Position numbers and translations under genes: made by a program
NCBI GenBank assembly: GCA_018398575.1
Contig: JAGTXZ010000021.1
Coordinates: forward strand, 868,001 to 932,000
DNA length: 64,000 nt
Reading direction: 5' to 3'
Source: Ampelomyces quisqualis
Taxonomy: Eukaryota; Ascomycota; Dothideomycetes; Pleosporales; Phaeosphaeriaceae
The notes under the pieces: generated by a model
What the model saw: the letters and a program-made list of their open reading frames with translations, nothing else
Databases searched by the model: none
What the model was told of the DNA's origin: nothing
Shown here: in pieces, positions 1 to 11,398 of the stretch
Layout of the letters: each line of letters opens with the position of its first letter
Numbering within the stretch: position 1 is the stretch's first letter

Positions 1-1392
1 TCATACTATGCAGACTTTATGGGCGTCCAAGAAATCAGTCAGTACCAGTTGGCCCTGCACCTCAGTAACTCGGAACGCTTCTTTTTCTTCTTTTTCTTTC
101 TTTTCTCGTCTCCGCTGAACATCAAAATACGGAGCAGCCAGTAGGCAAATGAGCATCTATCTTTCCATCTTTCCATCCACCTCCCTCCCTCTCCAACGTA
201 TCATGTCCAATGCGCCAAATTCCCTTCCAGACATAACCCCGCCCCCGATGTTGTGCTGTTGCGGAGGAGAAACGCGGAATCGAACGTTGGGATGCGAAGG
301 GGCTTGGATGTGGTTGATTTACGAAGAATGAATTGCCACGTGAGGGTGGCGGCGGGGGGGATGGGGGGGGAAGTTCGACACCACATTTCCCCCTCGCCAC
401 GTTCGCTCCCTACCACAGCGACTCTCGAGTGCAAAAGTCCCTAGTACAACCTCGAAATGCTTTCCGCAGCACGCCCAGCGAACTTCTTCTCAACAACACA
501 ATCAACACTCACACTCGACGCCCCCACAATCCTTCTTCTTTCTTCCGCTTCTCGCCTCCGACCGCTTCTCACCATGTACCCTGACCATCCCTCCCCCGCG
601 CGCCAACACCCTGCGTCCGCGCGGCTTTGCTCTCCGCGCTGATGGAATAGGCCGAAGCTCTCGTTAAAGGAGCGATTCGCGCGAGAGGTAGAGTATGCAA
701 GCGCAGGGGACAAATCGATAAAGTGGAGATGATGCGGGGGGTGGAGGCGCGGTAGCAAATGTGTTTTTCGGTGTGCATGTTTCGGTGCGTCAGGGGTGGG
801 AAAACGTGGCGAAGGGAAAGGGGGAGGAGAGGTATTTAGCGGGCTGGAGGGTGAGATGGTTGTGTAGGAGTGAGGGTGGAAATAATTAGGAGGAGAACAT
901 CCTCGCACAGGGAGCTCAATGTGAGTGGGTGAATGTGGCGTCGCCATGCATGGATGAGAAAGCTATCTCCAGAATATCGCGTCGAAGCGTCAATTAGTCT
1001 GTATCAAGATGCATCTAGAAGTCTGAGAATCCTCGAGGCTTACCCGACATTGATAGACAACGTCAACGAAGCTCGGATTGGGAAGCTACCCCACGTTTGA
1101 TGCATATCCGTCACTCGAAACAGTTTAGCGCAGACGACTAGCCTCGATGCAATTAACGACTTTGAAGCAAAGTATCAACTTTGAGTATTTAGATTCATGA
1201 ATCATGACGTGTAACTCATAAATCGTAGCCCTGATTTTGCGTGAACATAACTTTTCTTACAGATCCCGGTACGATATTCAGACAACCAGCCCAACCAGTA
1301 CAGTACCTAGGTCGCTCCTAGGGGAGAGTGAAATATGGGGATATCATGAGCAATAACATTTGACAAACAAATGAGACCACCAGAGTAGGTTT
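1..1392. other. Intergenic region, no supported gene
   Basis: I see no gene here that I can support. The stretch holds a pyrimidine-rich tract at about 78-112 and C/T-rich low-complexity sequence up to about 950. Several short open frames exist on both strands (for example 457-642 plus and 441-947 minus), but they are Pro/Ser/His-rich products of the base composition and overlap one another. Part of it may be promoter or UTR of a gene lying left of the window. Confidence 0.5.
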
Positions 1393-3018
1393 TTAGACCA
1401 CGCTCACCGGCGCTTTGCCCTTGCCAAATGGTTCCGACGAAAGGAGCATCTCTCTTAGGCGCGTCTCTGCTCGCGCAAGTTCCTGCTGGCTGTTTGAATT
1501 GAGATGCACGGGTCGTGGCCATGGTAACCACGATGTTAGCGAGGATAGAGTACCAGAACGAATCCGAGCGTTTGGTAGACTGATAGTCGATGCGCCTCTT
1601 CGATGGCCTGAACCGCGTCGAGGTACGGCTATTTTGGGACGAGGCCCAGATCCTCCGCCTACTTCTGATATTTCATCCAGACCCGAAGGTGACTCTACCG
1701 AAAGGTGCTTCGATGCGGTGGGTGATGCGACGAGAGTGATGGCAGGGTGGCTCGACGATGAAGACGACGCAGGTACTGCCCATGCTGGTCCTTGGGTTTT
1801 GATCTGGTCTGATGAACCAGATTGTTGGTCGCGAAATGTGTCGCCATCGACGGCTTTCCGTTTCCCACTACCGCCGCTGATGACGCTCTTCAAGCTGCCG
1901 TATGCCGACTGGCTCCTCTTCTTGCTGCTAGTCACCTTCTCCTGTGCCAGCCGTTCGCTGCTGCTGCTCGCTTCAGGCACAGCCATCAGCGTGTTCTCTG
2001 TCGCCCATCCCTGATTCATACGCGACAAGCGGCCGCGCCCGACCAGCGCACCGGTGCTTGCGGCCCAGCCAGGTCCCGCGCCTGTGATCTCGCCCTGCGG
2101 AGGAAGGTGTGAGTCGTACTCATCGGCCAGGCTCATCCGGCTGCGGGCGCAAATCTCGGCAATGGCGTCAATGGCATCCCTGATCTCTGGATCGACGGCG
2201 CGCAATATGGCAGAAAAAGAAAAGTCCTCGGCTGAAGGCAGTTGCTCGCTCCTGGCGGCCAGACCAGCCGACAAGCCTGAAGCGTGCGGCTGCCCGCTCA
2301 TGGCCAAGGATCGAGGCGTGTTGAAGCCGGAGCCCGGGCGCGAGGCGTGGCGAGAGGCTGAGTACGTGCGAACCACGACCGGCTGGCTCGTGACGGTGGT
2401 GCGGCTCGAGGCAGACTTTGCGGATTTGCTTTTGGCGGGCGATGAATGGAAGGCAGGCGCATTGAGGGCCCGGAGGGCGGCAGACTGGGTTGGCGGAAGC
2501 GTGTTCGTCAGCGTCGTCGTGGCACTGGGCACTGAGCTGGTGCTTTCGCCCAATTGTGCTGTCTGTGCATCGAAGGCGGGCTCGTGGGTCGCAAAGGGCG
2601 GCACCGCGCTGTGTGACGAATGGGTGTGCGCAACGGCGGCAGACGACGTGTTGGTGCCCCAGAGCGTCGACAGTACGCCTAGCGCTACCGACTGCCGAGT
2701 CGTGGTGGCAGGTGTCAGTTTTGGTGGCAGGGCACCTGAATCTGCTGCGGCCGAGGCGTGGTTGTTCGAAGCCGGGGCAGAAGGTGGAGGAGCTGCAGTG
2801 CGAGGGGGATCGACGTGCGAATTCAAATCCGCCGGGCGTTCAAGCATTGTGGGTTCTCTGTTGCTGGAGCTGCAGGTCATCGCATGGCCGCTATGCCACG
2901 CCGTCCGAGCTGTGGACGTGGGCTGCCGTGATCGAGACGATGCGTTGTCAAGAACACGGGACGCGCTTGGCAAAGTGCCCTGTTCCCAGTCCCCCTGTCC
3001 TCCTTCAAGACAGCCCAT
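1393..3018 (-). CDS. Hypothetical Ser/Ala/Thr-rich fungal protein
   Basis: I do not recognise a named family. The open frame is 541 codons without an intron. The N-terminal 260 residues are Ser/Thr/Ala/Pro low complexity and probably disordered. A more ordered segment around residues 268-315 contains AEDFSFSAILRAVDPEIRD and then CARSRMSLADEYDSHLPPQG, which looks conserved rather than random. The C terminus has a hydrophobic/aromatic patch (SLTSWLPWPRP) followed by a short charged helix (ARAETRLREMLL). The first ATG lies only about 30 bp beyond the SPO11 stop. The in-frame ATGs at 2880 or 2847 would leave more room for a promoter and are plausible true starts. A long plus-strand open frame (2054-3088) is its antisense shadow. 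Confidence 0.7.
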   Translation of the reverse strand: MGCLEGGQGDWEQGTLPSASRVLDNASSRSRQPTSTARTAWHSGHAMTCSSSNREPTMLERPADLNSHVDPPRTAAPPPSAPASNNHASAAADSGALPPKLTPATTTRQSVALGVLSTLWGTNTSSAAVAHTHSSHSAVPPFATHEPAFDAQTAQLGESTSSVPSATTTLTNTLPPTQSAALRALNAPAFHSSPAKSKSAKSASSRTTVTSQPVVVRTYSASRHASRPGSGFNTPRSLAMSGQPHASGLSAGLAARSEQLPSAEDFSFSAILRAVDPEIRDAIDAIAEICARSRMSLADEYDSHLPPQGEITGAGPGWAASTGALVGRGRLSRMNQGWATENTLMAVPEASSSSERLAQEKVTSSKKRSQSAYGSLKSVISGGSGKRKAVDGDTFRDQQSGSSDQIKTQGPAWAVPASSSSSSHPAITLVASPTASKHLSVESPSGLDEISEVGGGSGPRPKIAVPRRGSGHRRGASTISLPNARIRSGTLSSLTSWLPWPRPVHLNSNSQQELARAETRLREMLLSSEPFGKGKAPVSVV

Positions 3019-3048
3019 GCCGGCTCAAATCAAAGCGCCACCCATGCA

Positions 3049-4808
3049 TCAGAACAACATGCCATCATCCGAGCAAGTGCTGTCCTGACCGCAACCCTCA
3101 CCCAGTTCGCTGCTCAACCATGGCACCAGACCGCACGGCAACTCGTCCAAAACCTGCATCTCCGCCTTCGTGTTGAGCACAAGCATCGTCTGTAGCTCAT
3201 GTCGCCACTCCTGCTCTGGCCCATCAACAGCACAGAGATCCCACTCCAACATGCGCATAGCTTTCGTGCGGTCACGCGCCGTGAGCTTCATGAGACCTTG
3301 AAGCTCAAGTGCAGTCCTTGCGTCCACGTCTCCCTCGCCCGTCGGAACTCGGCTGATGTGGTGTCTCTTCACACCAAGCCAGCGGATGTTGGGCAAGTTC
3401 AGTCCGGGGCTGTGCTTTGCTGTCATGTCCTCGTGGGCAAGGCGGTATGAGCCATATTTGTATGTGGACAGTATGGCGATACCGTCAGGATCTAGGTCGA
3501 CCAACGCCATAATTGGCAAATGCGGTGCTTGGTCTGCAATGCGCCGTAGGAATGCTCTAGACGCTATGTCTGGGTACCCTTTTGCCTGGCGAAGATGAGT
3601 CAGTGTAGACATACGAGCGGCTTACATACAGTCAAGACCACGCCACGTCCGCCCAATTTATCCCAATGAGCTGAGCTCAGCAAAGAGCGAAATGTTGCCT
3701 GTACCGCTTTAGCACTGTCCATGAAGCCCTGGAAACCACGCACTTCTTTCTCGATGACCAAGATCCAGTTCGCCAGACTTGTGTCGACCGTATCGTTTTC
3801 ACCAATCTTGGGGACCAGTATTCCCTACCCGGCTGTTACGCACTGTTGCGAATAACAGCGTATCAGGCTTACCTCTTTATCCTTTTGTCCGTCGACACGA
3901 TAGCCATCATGACGCGTTATACTGAAGCTGCCGGCTACCAGGCCTTTCGCTGCGGCTGTCTACATGTAAAGGTCAAATCATGTTTATGTGGAATAGGACC
4001 CGGCACGCACCACGTTCAGTTGTGATCGTGAAATTTCAAGCGTGCAAGCAAGGTCATCGATGTAGCGATCGACGACAGACTGCTTCACGAAAAGCTCCGG
4101 CTGGCGGTAATACAGGTCTCTGCTGCCAATCAACGTTTGAACCATGGCAGCTTTTGGTGCCTCGTACCGTTTCGTCATGACCGTATCATCAATCAGACCG
4201 CTGTGAACAAGCTCCAGTATCCGCAACAGCACGGCTGATCTATCATCAGCAGTCATATTACGAGGTAGTGGAGCCACAAACTGAAGTTCCATGCTTCTTG
4301 TGCAGTAGATCCGGGGAAGTTGATGTCGCGTTGCTTCGCCTCGGGGATCTTTGCCCTACTGTCACTAGTTTTTCCACGTCTCCTGGAGATGCCTGCTCGA
4401 GACTTGAGAGTGATAGTGAGTGGCTTGTTTTCTTGGAGCAGGCCGTCGACAATCCTCTCGAGCATGCCTTCGATGCGCGCAATGACCCATAACCTATCAA
4501 GATTAGCATCGCGAGCAGCTTCACTTGAAAGTTGACCACCTGTCGCGAACGGGTCGCACAGCACCCAGCGGGAGCTGTTCGATGCGAGAAATTAGTGATT
4601 GCGCAGTTTGGACATGACGTTCCTCCCCTTCGCGGCCAGTCAATGCCGGCGTTGGCAACGGTTCGTCTTCTAGATCCCATAAGTTCGGCTCATCATCCTC
4701 GGCGACATCAAGCATGTCCTCGTCAGACACGTCGCTGGCATGTTCATGGTCGTCATACGGGGCATCAGGTCCGAAGAGCATGTCCTCGATGTCTTCTTCG
4801 ATGTCCAT
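3049..4808 (-). CDS. SPO11: Meiotic recombination protein Spo11 (topoisomerase VI A-like)
   Basis: The transesterase that makes meiotic DNA double-strand breaks in the nucleus. Six exons read well: 4808-4540, 4493-4278, 4239-4011, 3959-3873, 3824-3630 and 3585-3049, which join to 510 codons. Exon 3 carries the catalytic-tyrosine motif RDLYYRQPELF followed by VVDRYIDDLA, the 5Y-CAP (winged-helix) region. Exon 4 begins AAAKGLVAG. Exons 5-6 form the Toprim fold: LGGRGVVLT, then KGYPDIASRAFLRR and the metal-binding ALVDLDPDGIAILSTYKYGS. The N terminus is acidic (MDIEEDIEDMLFG). The start is the first ATG in frame; the open frame extends further upstream only through a non-ATG codon. The intron at 4240-4277 is short (38 nt) but restores the family alignment WNFS/AVLLRILEL. 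It is divergent from the CAF-1 gene, with about 450 bp between the start codons. Family certain; individual splice sites inferred by eye. Confidence 0.93.
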
Positions 4809-5261
4809 GTTGCTTATCAGTTTCGATTCAGTCTGGAACAATCCGACTGTCCTCGCTCAATGCTTTCGACTGCAATCTTTGTGCAGCTCGTAAATATTCA
4901 TACACAAGTGCAATGCAGAGTGTAGTGGAGGGTGGTGCGCATTGATGATGGCGAAGGACGGCGCCATGCCAGGTCTAGTAATCAGCCTATGATTTGGGGG
5001 AAAAGCGGCCAACAGCCCCAACGGAAGGCAAGAGCGACCGAGCATGCCAAGACCAGGCGCGCTCCTGACGCGTGCACGCGTTCGTGCCTGCCGCTGTCGC
5101 GTCCCTCTACTCCGTATGCACTTCCTCGCCAACGCAACCACGCCCATTTCCTCGTCATCGCCGCCACACAGCCGCTCAATCGCCAAGCATTGTCTTCATT
5201 CCTCATTCTGCGAGAATCCCACGACAAAGCCTCTCCCCAGAGACTTCCCATCTCCGCCACC
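4809..5261. promoter_or_regulatory. Shared divergent promoter of SPO11 and CAF-1 p150
   Basis: This 453-bp gap lies between the start codons of two divergently oriented genes and must hold both promoters and 5' UTRs. I did not find a motif I can name with confidence. The CAF-1 start has a good Kozak-like context (cgccaccATGATGG). Confidence 0.6.
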
Positions 5262-7161
5262 ATGATGGAAGATCCCACGCCGCTCACCCCGTTTCCCCAG
5301 AAACGCCCTCTAGACGAGGACATTGAACCCTCCGTCTCGACGCCCGTCAAGACGTGCCAAACGGCGGCCACCAATTCGCCGCTCTCCGTGCGATCTGTAG
5401 AAACCCCGTCGCCTTTCAAGAACAATCCTGCACCAAACATAGCCGCGCCCGACAGCAGCGCTACTGCACCTGCTTCAAGTGCAGCACAGCCAGCCAAGCG
5501 ACGGAAATTGACACAGCAAGAAAGAGATGACCAAAAGCTAGAGAAAGAGGCCAAGGCCAAGGCCCGTGCTGACAAAAAGGCACAAAAGGAGGCCGAAGAC
5601 AAGTTGAAGGAAGAAGAGAAGCAGAAAAAGGCAGAGGAGCGCGAAGAGAAACGACGGCAGAAGGAAGAAGAGCAACAGCACAAGGAGGAAGAGAAAGCCA
5701 AAAAAGAGCGCGTAAGTCATTGCCCAGTCCCGCCCGGGAGCGGCCAATTTACTGATTCGTGTTCAGTCCCAGATGAGGCTGAACGCTTTCTTTGTGAAGC
5801 CGAAAGCCACGGGTGTCAGCCCTGGAAAGGTCTCGGTAGAGTCATCCCAGAACCCTTCATCATCAACATCACTACTGCCAGAGCCACCTGGGACTATTAC
5901 TAACCCAGCCTCTCCGTCTCCACAGAAGAGCATAGTGAAGAATGCAAAGTCAGACTATGAGCGTTATTTCTTGCCGTTCAACATCCCGGCGCATACGATA
6001 CTTGCACCCAAGAACGCCTTTATGGAGGACGCCGCAAAGATGCAGGCCGCCCGCACACGATTAGACATGTTGATCGCTAAAGGGGACGTGGAGGGGCGAC
6101 ACGTCAAGTCAAGTTTCAAGTCAAATTTGCCCTGCACGGGTCGCAGGGGCTTGGACACTATGCCAATCGTTGAGATCATCGAACGCGTCAACAACTCTTC
6201 CGATCAACCCATTGACCTGACCGACGACAACGCGTCGCAGTCACGGCGTCCGCTCGACATACTCAAGCAAATCCCCATGAAGTACATTCACTTTGGAGAG
6301 GACGTGCGGCCACCATATTATGGAACTTATACGAAGTCATACACAGACATGGAAGCCACCCGACTTGCCCGCAATCCCTCCTCCCGGATTCGTCAAGATA
6401 CAAATTACGAATACGACTCAGAAGCCGAGTGGGAAGAGCCTGAAGAAGGCGAGGACCTGGACTCGGAAGGTGATGATGATGCCGACGAGGAAGCCGAGGA
6501 TGATATGGACGGTTTCCTGGATGACGAGGAAGATCCCCAACTCAAAAGGCGCCTCATCAGCGGAGATCTACAGCCAATCAGTACCGGTTTATGTTGGCAG
6601 GACGGACAGGGCGTGTCCAGACTCAATGATGGATCCGGAGCCATCTGCACTGACTTCCGGGAATTTTCCATCGGCTTTTTGCTTCGTAAGTCTTCATGCA
6701 CACTGCAACAAGCGAAAGCAAGCTAATCAACCATAGAACCGCAACCACATGCAATCGATCCGTTTTCTACAGCCTACTGGACACCTGAACCATCACTGGT
6801 CGCAGCAACTACGACGACATCGAAAGACGCGTCCGGTAACGGCTCAATGAATCCACCTCGAGCACCACTAGCGCAGCGCACCATGAACGGCCTTCTGAAC
6901 ACCTTCAACACCCCACAGCAAACGCCTTGTAGTACTGCTTCGAAGCCAGCAAAAACAAAACGCATGATTCCACCCGAACAATTGTCTGCATTCAAGGCTG
7001 AAATTGACGGCAAAGACCTGACCAAGATTGGTATGGTTGAGGCGTTGAAGAAGGTGTTTCCCAAATTACCCAAGGACGCTATCACCAATACTTTGAGTGT
7101 TGTAGCCGCCAGGGTAGGCCCAACAGAGAAGGAGAAGAGATGGGTGCTTATTAATACTTGA
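5262..7161 (+). CDS. RLF2: Chromatin assembly factor 1 large subunit (p150/Cac1/Rlf2)
   Basis: Largest subunit of CAF-1, which deposits new H3-H4 behind the replication fork through PCNA. Three exons, 5262-5711, 5767-6685 and 6737-7161, join in frame to 597 residues. An N-terminal Pro/Ser-rich part is followed by a long Lys/Glu/Arg (KER) coiled-coil from about residue 75 to 150. Exon 2 starts with MRLNAFFVKP, which fits a PCNA-interacting (PIP-like) motif. A central block has YIHFGEDVRPPYYGTYTK, the hallmark of the CAF1A domain, then a strongly acidic ED stretch at genomic 6415-6535. The C terminus (MIPPEQLSAFKAEIDG and KVFPKLPKDAITNTL) matches the winged-helix DNA-binding domain of p150. Introns show gtaagt donors and cag/tag acceptors. 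All expected modules are present and in order. Confidence 0.93.
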
Positions 7162-8632
7162 ACGATCCAGCTTCGAGGCGCAACAAATTCCATACCGTTT
7201 GAGGTATCCTGAAACCATTCGCTACACTATCGCTTTTCTTCCAGCTGCCGTGTTCTGTGCTAAAGATATTCCGGCACGCATACGACGAAGCATGTCTGCA
7301 TCTACAACTGTTGTTTGCACCACGGAGGCTCGCCGCTGCAGTGAGGAGACGGGAAGCGTATCGTCTTAGCGTTGGAGGGTTATACGAAAAACACCGTCAT
7401 CATCATAGCGTACAGCGTTCGGAGTTCATGTGGGAGACTGATCACTGCCGTCTGCCGTACCAGTAAGAAGCAGCATACACTATATCCGACACTGTTTTAA
7501 TAGCTTAGAATGCGATATATGAAGGCAAATATTCAAAGCTACTCAGCACCCTTGACCTCAATTCCTGGTTCGATGTGGAGATGCTTTGTGCAGCGCGTAG
7601 GAAGCGCTGGGAGTGTTTGGGTGAAACAACCGAAAGTGCCGCCATCTATTGGCAAATACCTTCAAAGCAAAAAAATCAACCACGGCTATTTGGTTCATAA
7701 GAAAATGATCAAGTGATGCACAGATCGTGCTACGCTTCAGCTAAGCACAGATGCGGTAACAATATCCTACCTTCAAAGAGTACTGGTCCCTCTCGTAACA
7801 AATGCAGAACTTGGTACTTCTCAGGGGGTAGAGATAAGTCTGCAGCGTACTCCGTACTTTTTTTTGAGAGCACACCGTGAAAGCTATTACACGCTCATTT
7901 GGAATGCAATCGTGATGGGGGGCAGAGAGGTGGCGATGCATCTGTCCATGAGCAAGAGTATGCACTCCACAGGCGTGGTTGTGGCAGTGGGCCAAACGTC
8001 TGAAATGCGGGTAAACCATTACAATTCTATTGTAGGAAGCAGAGGATAAGAATAGCCACCTGGTACCCAGGTGTTTGTCTCCACATTTCGGTGCACCAAA
8101 GCGCTTGGGAAAGCCGACAGCCAATCGACCTTACCTTGTAAACGCCAGCTCTTGTTGGTGCGACCGCCTTCGAAGTCTGCCCAATCGCTTCCGATCCCCT
8201 ACAGCTGCGACTTACAGGCCGGAGAGGATCATATTTCTTCCCCGTGGTTCTTTTCCCTGCAAGCGCTGACGCCAGACCTCTCCCAGCGATGGTACTCCCG
8301 AGCCCGCGTCAGCAGGCGCTCTGCTCCAGATCTGGAGCAGCAATTCCGTCTTGTGCTACTCCAGCCAGCGCCGAGGGATGCAGTAATTGCGCCACGAATA
8401 GATGTAACAGATAACGGCGGGTCTGACTGGCCACGCTGTATGCCCATCTCACCCTATGTGTGTACCACACAGCGGCAGGCCTACAAAGACACCGCGTCGC
8501 CTGCTGCGCCTTTGCGCGGTCTGAGACGTGTCGTGGTCGTTGATATCCATCTTTGTCAGCCAGTTGAGCGAACGCAACTGTCTTTTAGTCTACTTGACAA
8601 CTTGCTGGATCAAGTGTCAATCGTCCTCCATC
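7162..8632. other. Intergenic region, no supported gene
   Basis: I see no convincing gene. Several open frames of 60-220 codons (for example 8071-8733 plus, 7741-8124 minus) lack recognisable domains and overlap on opposite strands. The part next to 8633 should be the promoter and 5' UTR of the pepsin-fold gene. A tactccgtac motif lies near 7850. Confidence 0.5.
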
Positions 8633-10144
8633 ATGGCATCAATACTCGTCCACTTTTCCGCAGCTGTTCTGTTCGCTCAGTCGACAGTTGCCTTCAACTG
8701 TTCGAAGAAGCCCATTTATGTCGATATACATAAACGAGCCGTTCACGATTCTCCCGTCTTTCAATATGGATCGTTCATCGGCTTGGGAACACCAGCGCAG
8801 AATCAAAGTTTATGGCCGTCATTAGCACAGAATCACACCTCGTTTGCCTCTCGCAGCTATTGCAGTGACAATGCCACGCTCAAGGACTGTGACAGGTCAA
8901 CAGGAGGGTTCTTCTCTCACGAAGATTCGACCTCGTGAGTATTACACCACAGTCTCACAAGGTCCTCTACTGACAGATGCTACAGGTTTGTCATGCAGCC
9001 AAACTTCCAAACACAAGATCGTGCGAGTAACGGTTCGTTCTCAGGATTCTTTGGACAAGAAAGCGTTCGCCTGTACACTCATTATTTTGAAACAGAGGGC
9101 GCCTCGCAAACACTCTTAGAGAACTCAACGGTGGAGGTAGCAACCAAAGGCTCAATAATACCTAGCCGTGTTGGCATGGGTTCATCATCGACAGTTCTTC
9201 GGGATCTTGCTGCACGGGACATGATCGCCGGAAAGACATATTCGTTGTACATTGGGCAGGGATTTGATCGTGCCGGCGGTGCAGTCAATGGCAGCAATGT
9301 CTTTGGTGGCTACGACTCTGGTCGATTCGTCGGAACACCCCACATGTTCCCGATGAAAATTGAGAATACCAACTCGATGAGCGTACGCATCAAGGACATC
9401 ATCATCACCGATACCAATGACAGATCCAACGTGTCCCTGTTCGACAACAAAGCGTTCATAGACATGCAAGCACCTGCGGCAAGCTTCGAAGCTCAGATCA
9501 CCACTGAACAATTTCCCCTCTCCCTGCCGTACCAGATCACGAAGAACTTCATGGCTCGTCTTCAGGCGGAGAAAGACAACTCCTGGGGCGACAATTCCCT
9601 CAAACTCAAGAACGACTTCAATGGCACATTGTCGATCGTTCTCGAGGATGGCTTCACAGTCACGTTCCCGCCAGAGGTGCTCATGAACGCCTCGAGAATC
9701 ACGCCCATTCAAGACCGTGGCGAGGATGACAGAAAGCCCTTCCTGCTGGGATCCGCTTTCCTTGGTCAAGTCTATCTCATGGCCGACTACGAGACCAAGA
9801 ACTTCTTTCTCGCCGAAGCCGTGCAGAAGAACAACATGGTCATGCCCGTGTCTTTCTGCCCCAACACCATCCCCGCAGCCTACCAACGACCAGACCAATC
9901 CGAATGGCAGCGACAAGGTCTGATTGGCGCCGTCATTGGTGGTGTCATTGGTGGAATCGGAATACTGGCGGCCTTGTACTGCCTGTGGGTGGTGATTATG
10001 CGCAAGAAGGATCAGCGGAGATTGAAGAGGGATTTGCAGAAGAATCAGAAGACGAAGATGGAGCAGTTTGATGTTGAGGACGCGCCTAGCTTTGACCCTC
10101 CGCCGTCGCAGACGTCGAAAGCGTTCTTTTGGAAGAAGATATAA
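8633..10144 (+). CDS. Membrane-anchored pepsin-fold protein, predicted catalytically dead
   Basis: Two exons, 8633-8934 and 8986-10144 (intron with gtgagt donor and gctacag acceptor), give 486 residues. Residues 1-20 (MASILVHFSAAVLFAQSTVA) form a signal peptide. FQYGSFIGLGTPAQNQSLWP matches the start of family A1 aspartic proteases, but where the first D-T/S-G should follow the sequence reads PSLAQNHT. At the second site the frame NKAFIDMQAPAASFEAQI carries D-M-Q in place of D-S/T-G. FLLGSAFLGQVYLMADYETKNFFLA matches the C-terminal lobe of the fold. A single membrane helix follows (IGAVIGGVIGGIGILAALYCLW), then a cytosolic basic tail. The ectodomain has several N-glycosylation sequons. The likely topology is an extracellular pepsin-like domain on a single-pass anchor, as in yapsin-type proteins, but acting as a binding or sensor module. 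Fold assignment good; inactivity follows from the missing motifs. Confidence 0.82.
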
Positions 10145-11398
10145 TCGGGCGAAAAGAGTTTGGTAGCGGGTGTTTTTTGTTTAGCTTGTGCATGGTAATA
10201 CCCTGAGCTGGCAATTTATCGCTCGATTCTTGTATAAATTCTGATGCTTTCTATTATCTGGTTCACCTTCGTGGCGGTTACTGTGTTTAGGTACCGGTAG
10301 CGCCTGGCGCTCGCGCTTTCCCAATCGCCATCCCTTGGGGCGCGACGCGTTTCTCCCACCATCACAACATCATCAAGACAACTGTTCGAATCGCGACACC
10401 AACCGTGAAGAACTATGACAAGCTTTGTGCGTTCAGATTCGTGCTTCGACATCGTGTTCAATGGTGGAGATTATTGTCTTATGGACACCAGCGCATTGAG
10501 TGCGACAACGACGCTCGCAGAACTGTTGCGGCGCACCAGCAACCAGGTCGGCTCATGCACACGTCCCAATTACGACTCCGTTCGAGACAAACTTTAACAC
10601 ATGACCAATCTGCCTCCAGCAAGCTACTGAATATTCTCCTCCCTGGATGTCCGATCGGCAAACCCGGGACGAACAGTCTACACCCACTGTCCATATCGTG
10701 GTACTGACGCAAACGCGACTCAATCATCGACATACTGTAGAAAGTGTGATCCCTGGACGATAAAGCGTATGTGTTGAGAAGAAGTGCGCAACTATGTGGC
10801 TGTTTTCTCATTTCGTGGAAACGTGAAGCAGAAAGATGCATTTCGGACTCCACGATGGTTTCCAAGGTGCGATCTAACAATGTAGAGATCACGAGGAAGC
10901 GACAGCCCTTTCTTAACCTGCGGCTTATACGATGGCTAGAGTCGGGTGGCAGTGCAATGTGTTCTCCCTGTTCTATCGGCTCACTCCGACCACATTCCAA
11001 TCGGTATCCCTCGTTTAGCACTTTGTTTTGCTCCTCATTTTTCCCCTGCATTCCTAACCCTTCTCTTCACCTTGACGACGGCAAGAGAACGACTCACTAT
11101 TGCAGAATGTATGTGTACACGCGGATGCCCCATGTGGAAGCTCGGTTCATGGACCCTTTTGCTGTGCTTGTTATCGCATCGTTCGTCATACCACAGTCGT
11201 TTCCGAGGATCTAGGATGAAAGCTCGGGAAAGAGGATGCTGGCTTGGACACTAGAGATATTAATGATACCTCAAGAACATCTAGCGACGCGAAATCCTGC
11301 ATAATCGATTCGAGCGACGGATTTCGGATCACCTAGAGCGCATAAGTGCACCGAGCACCAACGACCCTTGCGCAAACTCGCACGAAGACGAAGACACG
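10145..11398. other. Intergenic region, no supported gene
   Basis: No supported gene. A 190-codon minus-strand frame (10479-11051) and overlapping plus-strand frames have no recognisable domain. The right half should contain the promoter of the gene starting at 11399. Confidence 0.5.

Noticed and set aside
457..642. Plus-strand ORF starting MLSAARPANFF, possible mitochondrial presequence
   Set aside because: Only 61 codons, no continuation in another exon could be found, and the C/T-rich composition makes such frames likely by chance.
2054..3088. Plus-strand 344-codon open frame
   Set aside because: It is antisense to the 541-codon hypothetical gene and has Ala/Gly/Arg-rich composition without domain features; the minus strand has the ordered segment and C-terminal helix.
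10479..11051. Minus-strand 190-codon open frame between the pepsin-fold gene and the 1,203-aa gene
   Set aside because: No recognisable domain, Cys/Arg/Ser-rich composition typical of non-coding GC-balanced DNA, and overlapping plus-strand frames of similar quality.
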